From JAOUEA01 sp963797635 (GTDB lineage Bacteria; Actinomycetota; UBA4738; HRBIN12), in NCBI GenBank assembly GCA_963797635.1, contig CAWCPZ010000008.1, positions 1-64,000 of the forward strand: a stretch of 64,000 nucleotides of DNA, written 5' to 3'. Every line of letters begins with the position of its first letter. Within the stretch, counting starts at the first letter, position 1. The position numbers and the translations under genes are program-made. Positions 63,191-64,000 of the stretch are shown here, one piece after another. Under the pieces are notes generated by a model. It ran no database searches and was not told where the DNA came from. It was given only the letters and a program-made list of their open reading frames with translations.

Positions 63191-64000
63191 ATGACCGAGG
63201 GGAACCCGTTCGACGTCGACGGGGTGTGGCTCAAGAGCGCGTTCCACACCCACACGGCGCGCTCCGACGGCGAACTCGACCCGGCGGCGCACGTCCGGCA
63301 TCACGAGTGGATGGGGTTCGACGTCGTGGCCATCACCGACCACTGGACGCTCACGCACGAACCCTCGACCGACCACATCCTGGTGATCACCGGCGCCGAA
63401 CTCGCCGCCGACCCCTACGGCGAGGCGCTCGCCGACAGCGAGATCCTGGCGATCGGGATCAGCGACATCCCCGAGGACCCCGGCGGTGACCGAGCGAAGT
63501 GGGGTCCGATCGATGCCTACACCTACAAGACGTTCCCCGACCTGTCGGCGGCGGCCCGGTGCATCGCCGACCAGGGTGGGGTCTCGTTCATCGCGCATCC
63601 GTATTGGAGCGGGATGCCGCTGGAAACCCTGATGGCGGTCGAGGGTGCGCACGGCATCGAACTGTTCAACTCCAGCGCGCAACGTGAGAACGCGCGCGGG
63701 GACTCGTCGTACGTCTGGGACCTGTGCCTGGACCGCGGCAAGCGGTTCTGGGCGTTCGGTACCGACGACTGTCACTACCCGGGGTTCGACATCGGTGATG
63801 CCTGGACCATGGTGCGTGCGGCTGAGCGCAGCTGAGGCGGCGGTGCTCGAGGCGCTGCGGCAGGGACACACCTACGCGAGCGCCGGGCCGCAGATCCGCG
63901 ATATCACCGTGGACGGCACCGAACTCGAGGTCCGCTGCAGCCCGGCTCGAGCGGTGGTCATGGCGTCGCGCTACGAGACCGGGTGGGCGGTCTTGGCCGG
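63191..64000 (+). CDS. PHP-domain phosphoesterase (frameshifted, cut by window end)
   Basis: ATG 63191 opens a PHP domain: WLKSAFHTHTARSDGELDP (metal His pair), GFDVVAITDHWTLTH, VITGAELAADPYGEA, FIAHPYWSGM and AFGTDDCHYPG. Near 63830 an indel gives a premature stop, but the next frame continues with the expected helix EAAVLEALRQGHTYASAGPQIRDITVDG to the edge. PHP proteins hydrolyse phosphate esters such as histidinol phosphate or 3',5'-nucleotide ends; this subgroup (Trp-rich, short) is undefined. Divergent from IclR, its probable regulator. Confidence 0.8.

Overview
The window is high-GC DNA from an actinobacterium, most likely an uncultured or deep-branching member of Actinomycetota. The evidence is the dnaK-grpE-dnaJ-hspR-clpB order with an HspR-type regulator, a DUF5318 gene directly before a class A penicillin-binding protein (the Rv0049-ponA1 arrangement of mycobacteria), the rpsF-ssb-rpsR-rplI-dnaB core, a Gram-positive-style Tad locus, menaquinone rather than ubiquinone genes, a PF04075 (F420-type) oxidoreductase, a LexA box of the actinobacterial type, and many TANNNT -10 boxes 6-9 nt before start codons (leaderless transcription). 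The class cannot be fixed from sequence reading alone. No phage, insertion sequence or CRISPR array was seen.

Layout. 0-9.4 kb: a PadR regulator, a HAD-IB phosphatase, two related M15 peptidases, and a minus-strand operon (M15 peptidase, Tat-exported serine hydrolase, methyltransferase, then a ThiS/MoaD-like protein with a BNR-repeat protein). 9.4-17.8 kb: a large cyclase/ATPase/TPR regulator, then a compact tad pilus operon (tadZ, tadA, tadB, tadC, flp, two TadE-like pseudopilins). 17.9-30 kb: a damaged exoprotein gene, a PF04075 oxidoreductase, clpP facing an SRPBCC-arsR pair across twin palindromes, DUF983, cupin, DUF5318, ponA, a two-component system and two membrane glycosyltransferases. 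30-39 kb: menaquinone synthesis on both strands (menG, menF; menB-menA-menD; menE) with an exported phosphodiesterase-like protein. 39-45.5 kb: a second two-component system, panB, a small gene behind a perfect LexA box, and two repeat-rich exported proteins. 45.7-53.4 kb: rpsF-ssb-rpsR-rplI, an arsR-MFS pair, dnaB, nth, tRNA-Gly, trpD, dcd. 53.4-64 kb: a third two-component system, the heat-shock operon through clpB, an IclR regulator and a truncated PHP-domain gene.

Working together. Men proteins supply menaquinone; the heat-shock operon is probably repressed by its own HspR through a half HAIR site; the Tad genes build a type IVc pilus; the two repeat proteins at 42.9-45.5 kb look like cell-surface partners, the second with curlin-like glutamine/asparagine ladders. 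The most unusual non-coding feature is a pair of inverted, structurally conserved hairpins between rplI and the MFS gene that share an identical 9-nt loop.

Quality warning. About eighteen otherwise normal genes, several of them essential (clpP, menA, menD, menE, ponA), are each broken by one or more single-base indels, in the cases I could place often at homopolymers. I read this as sequencing or assembly error rather than gene decay, and give reconstructed gene limits with approximate frameshift positions.
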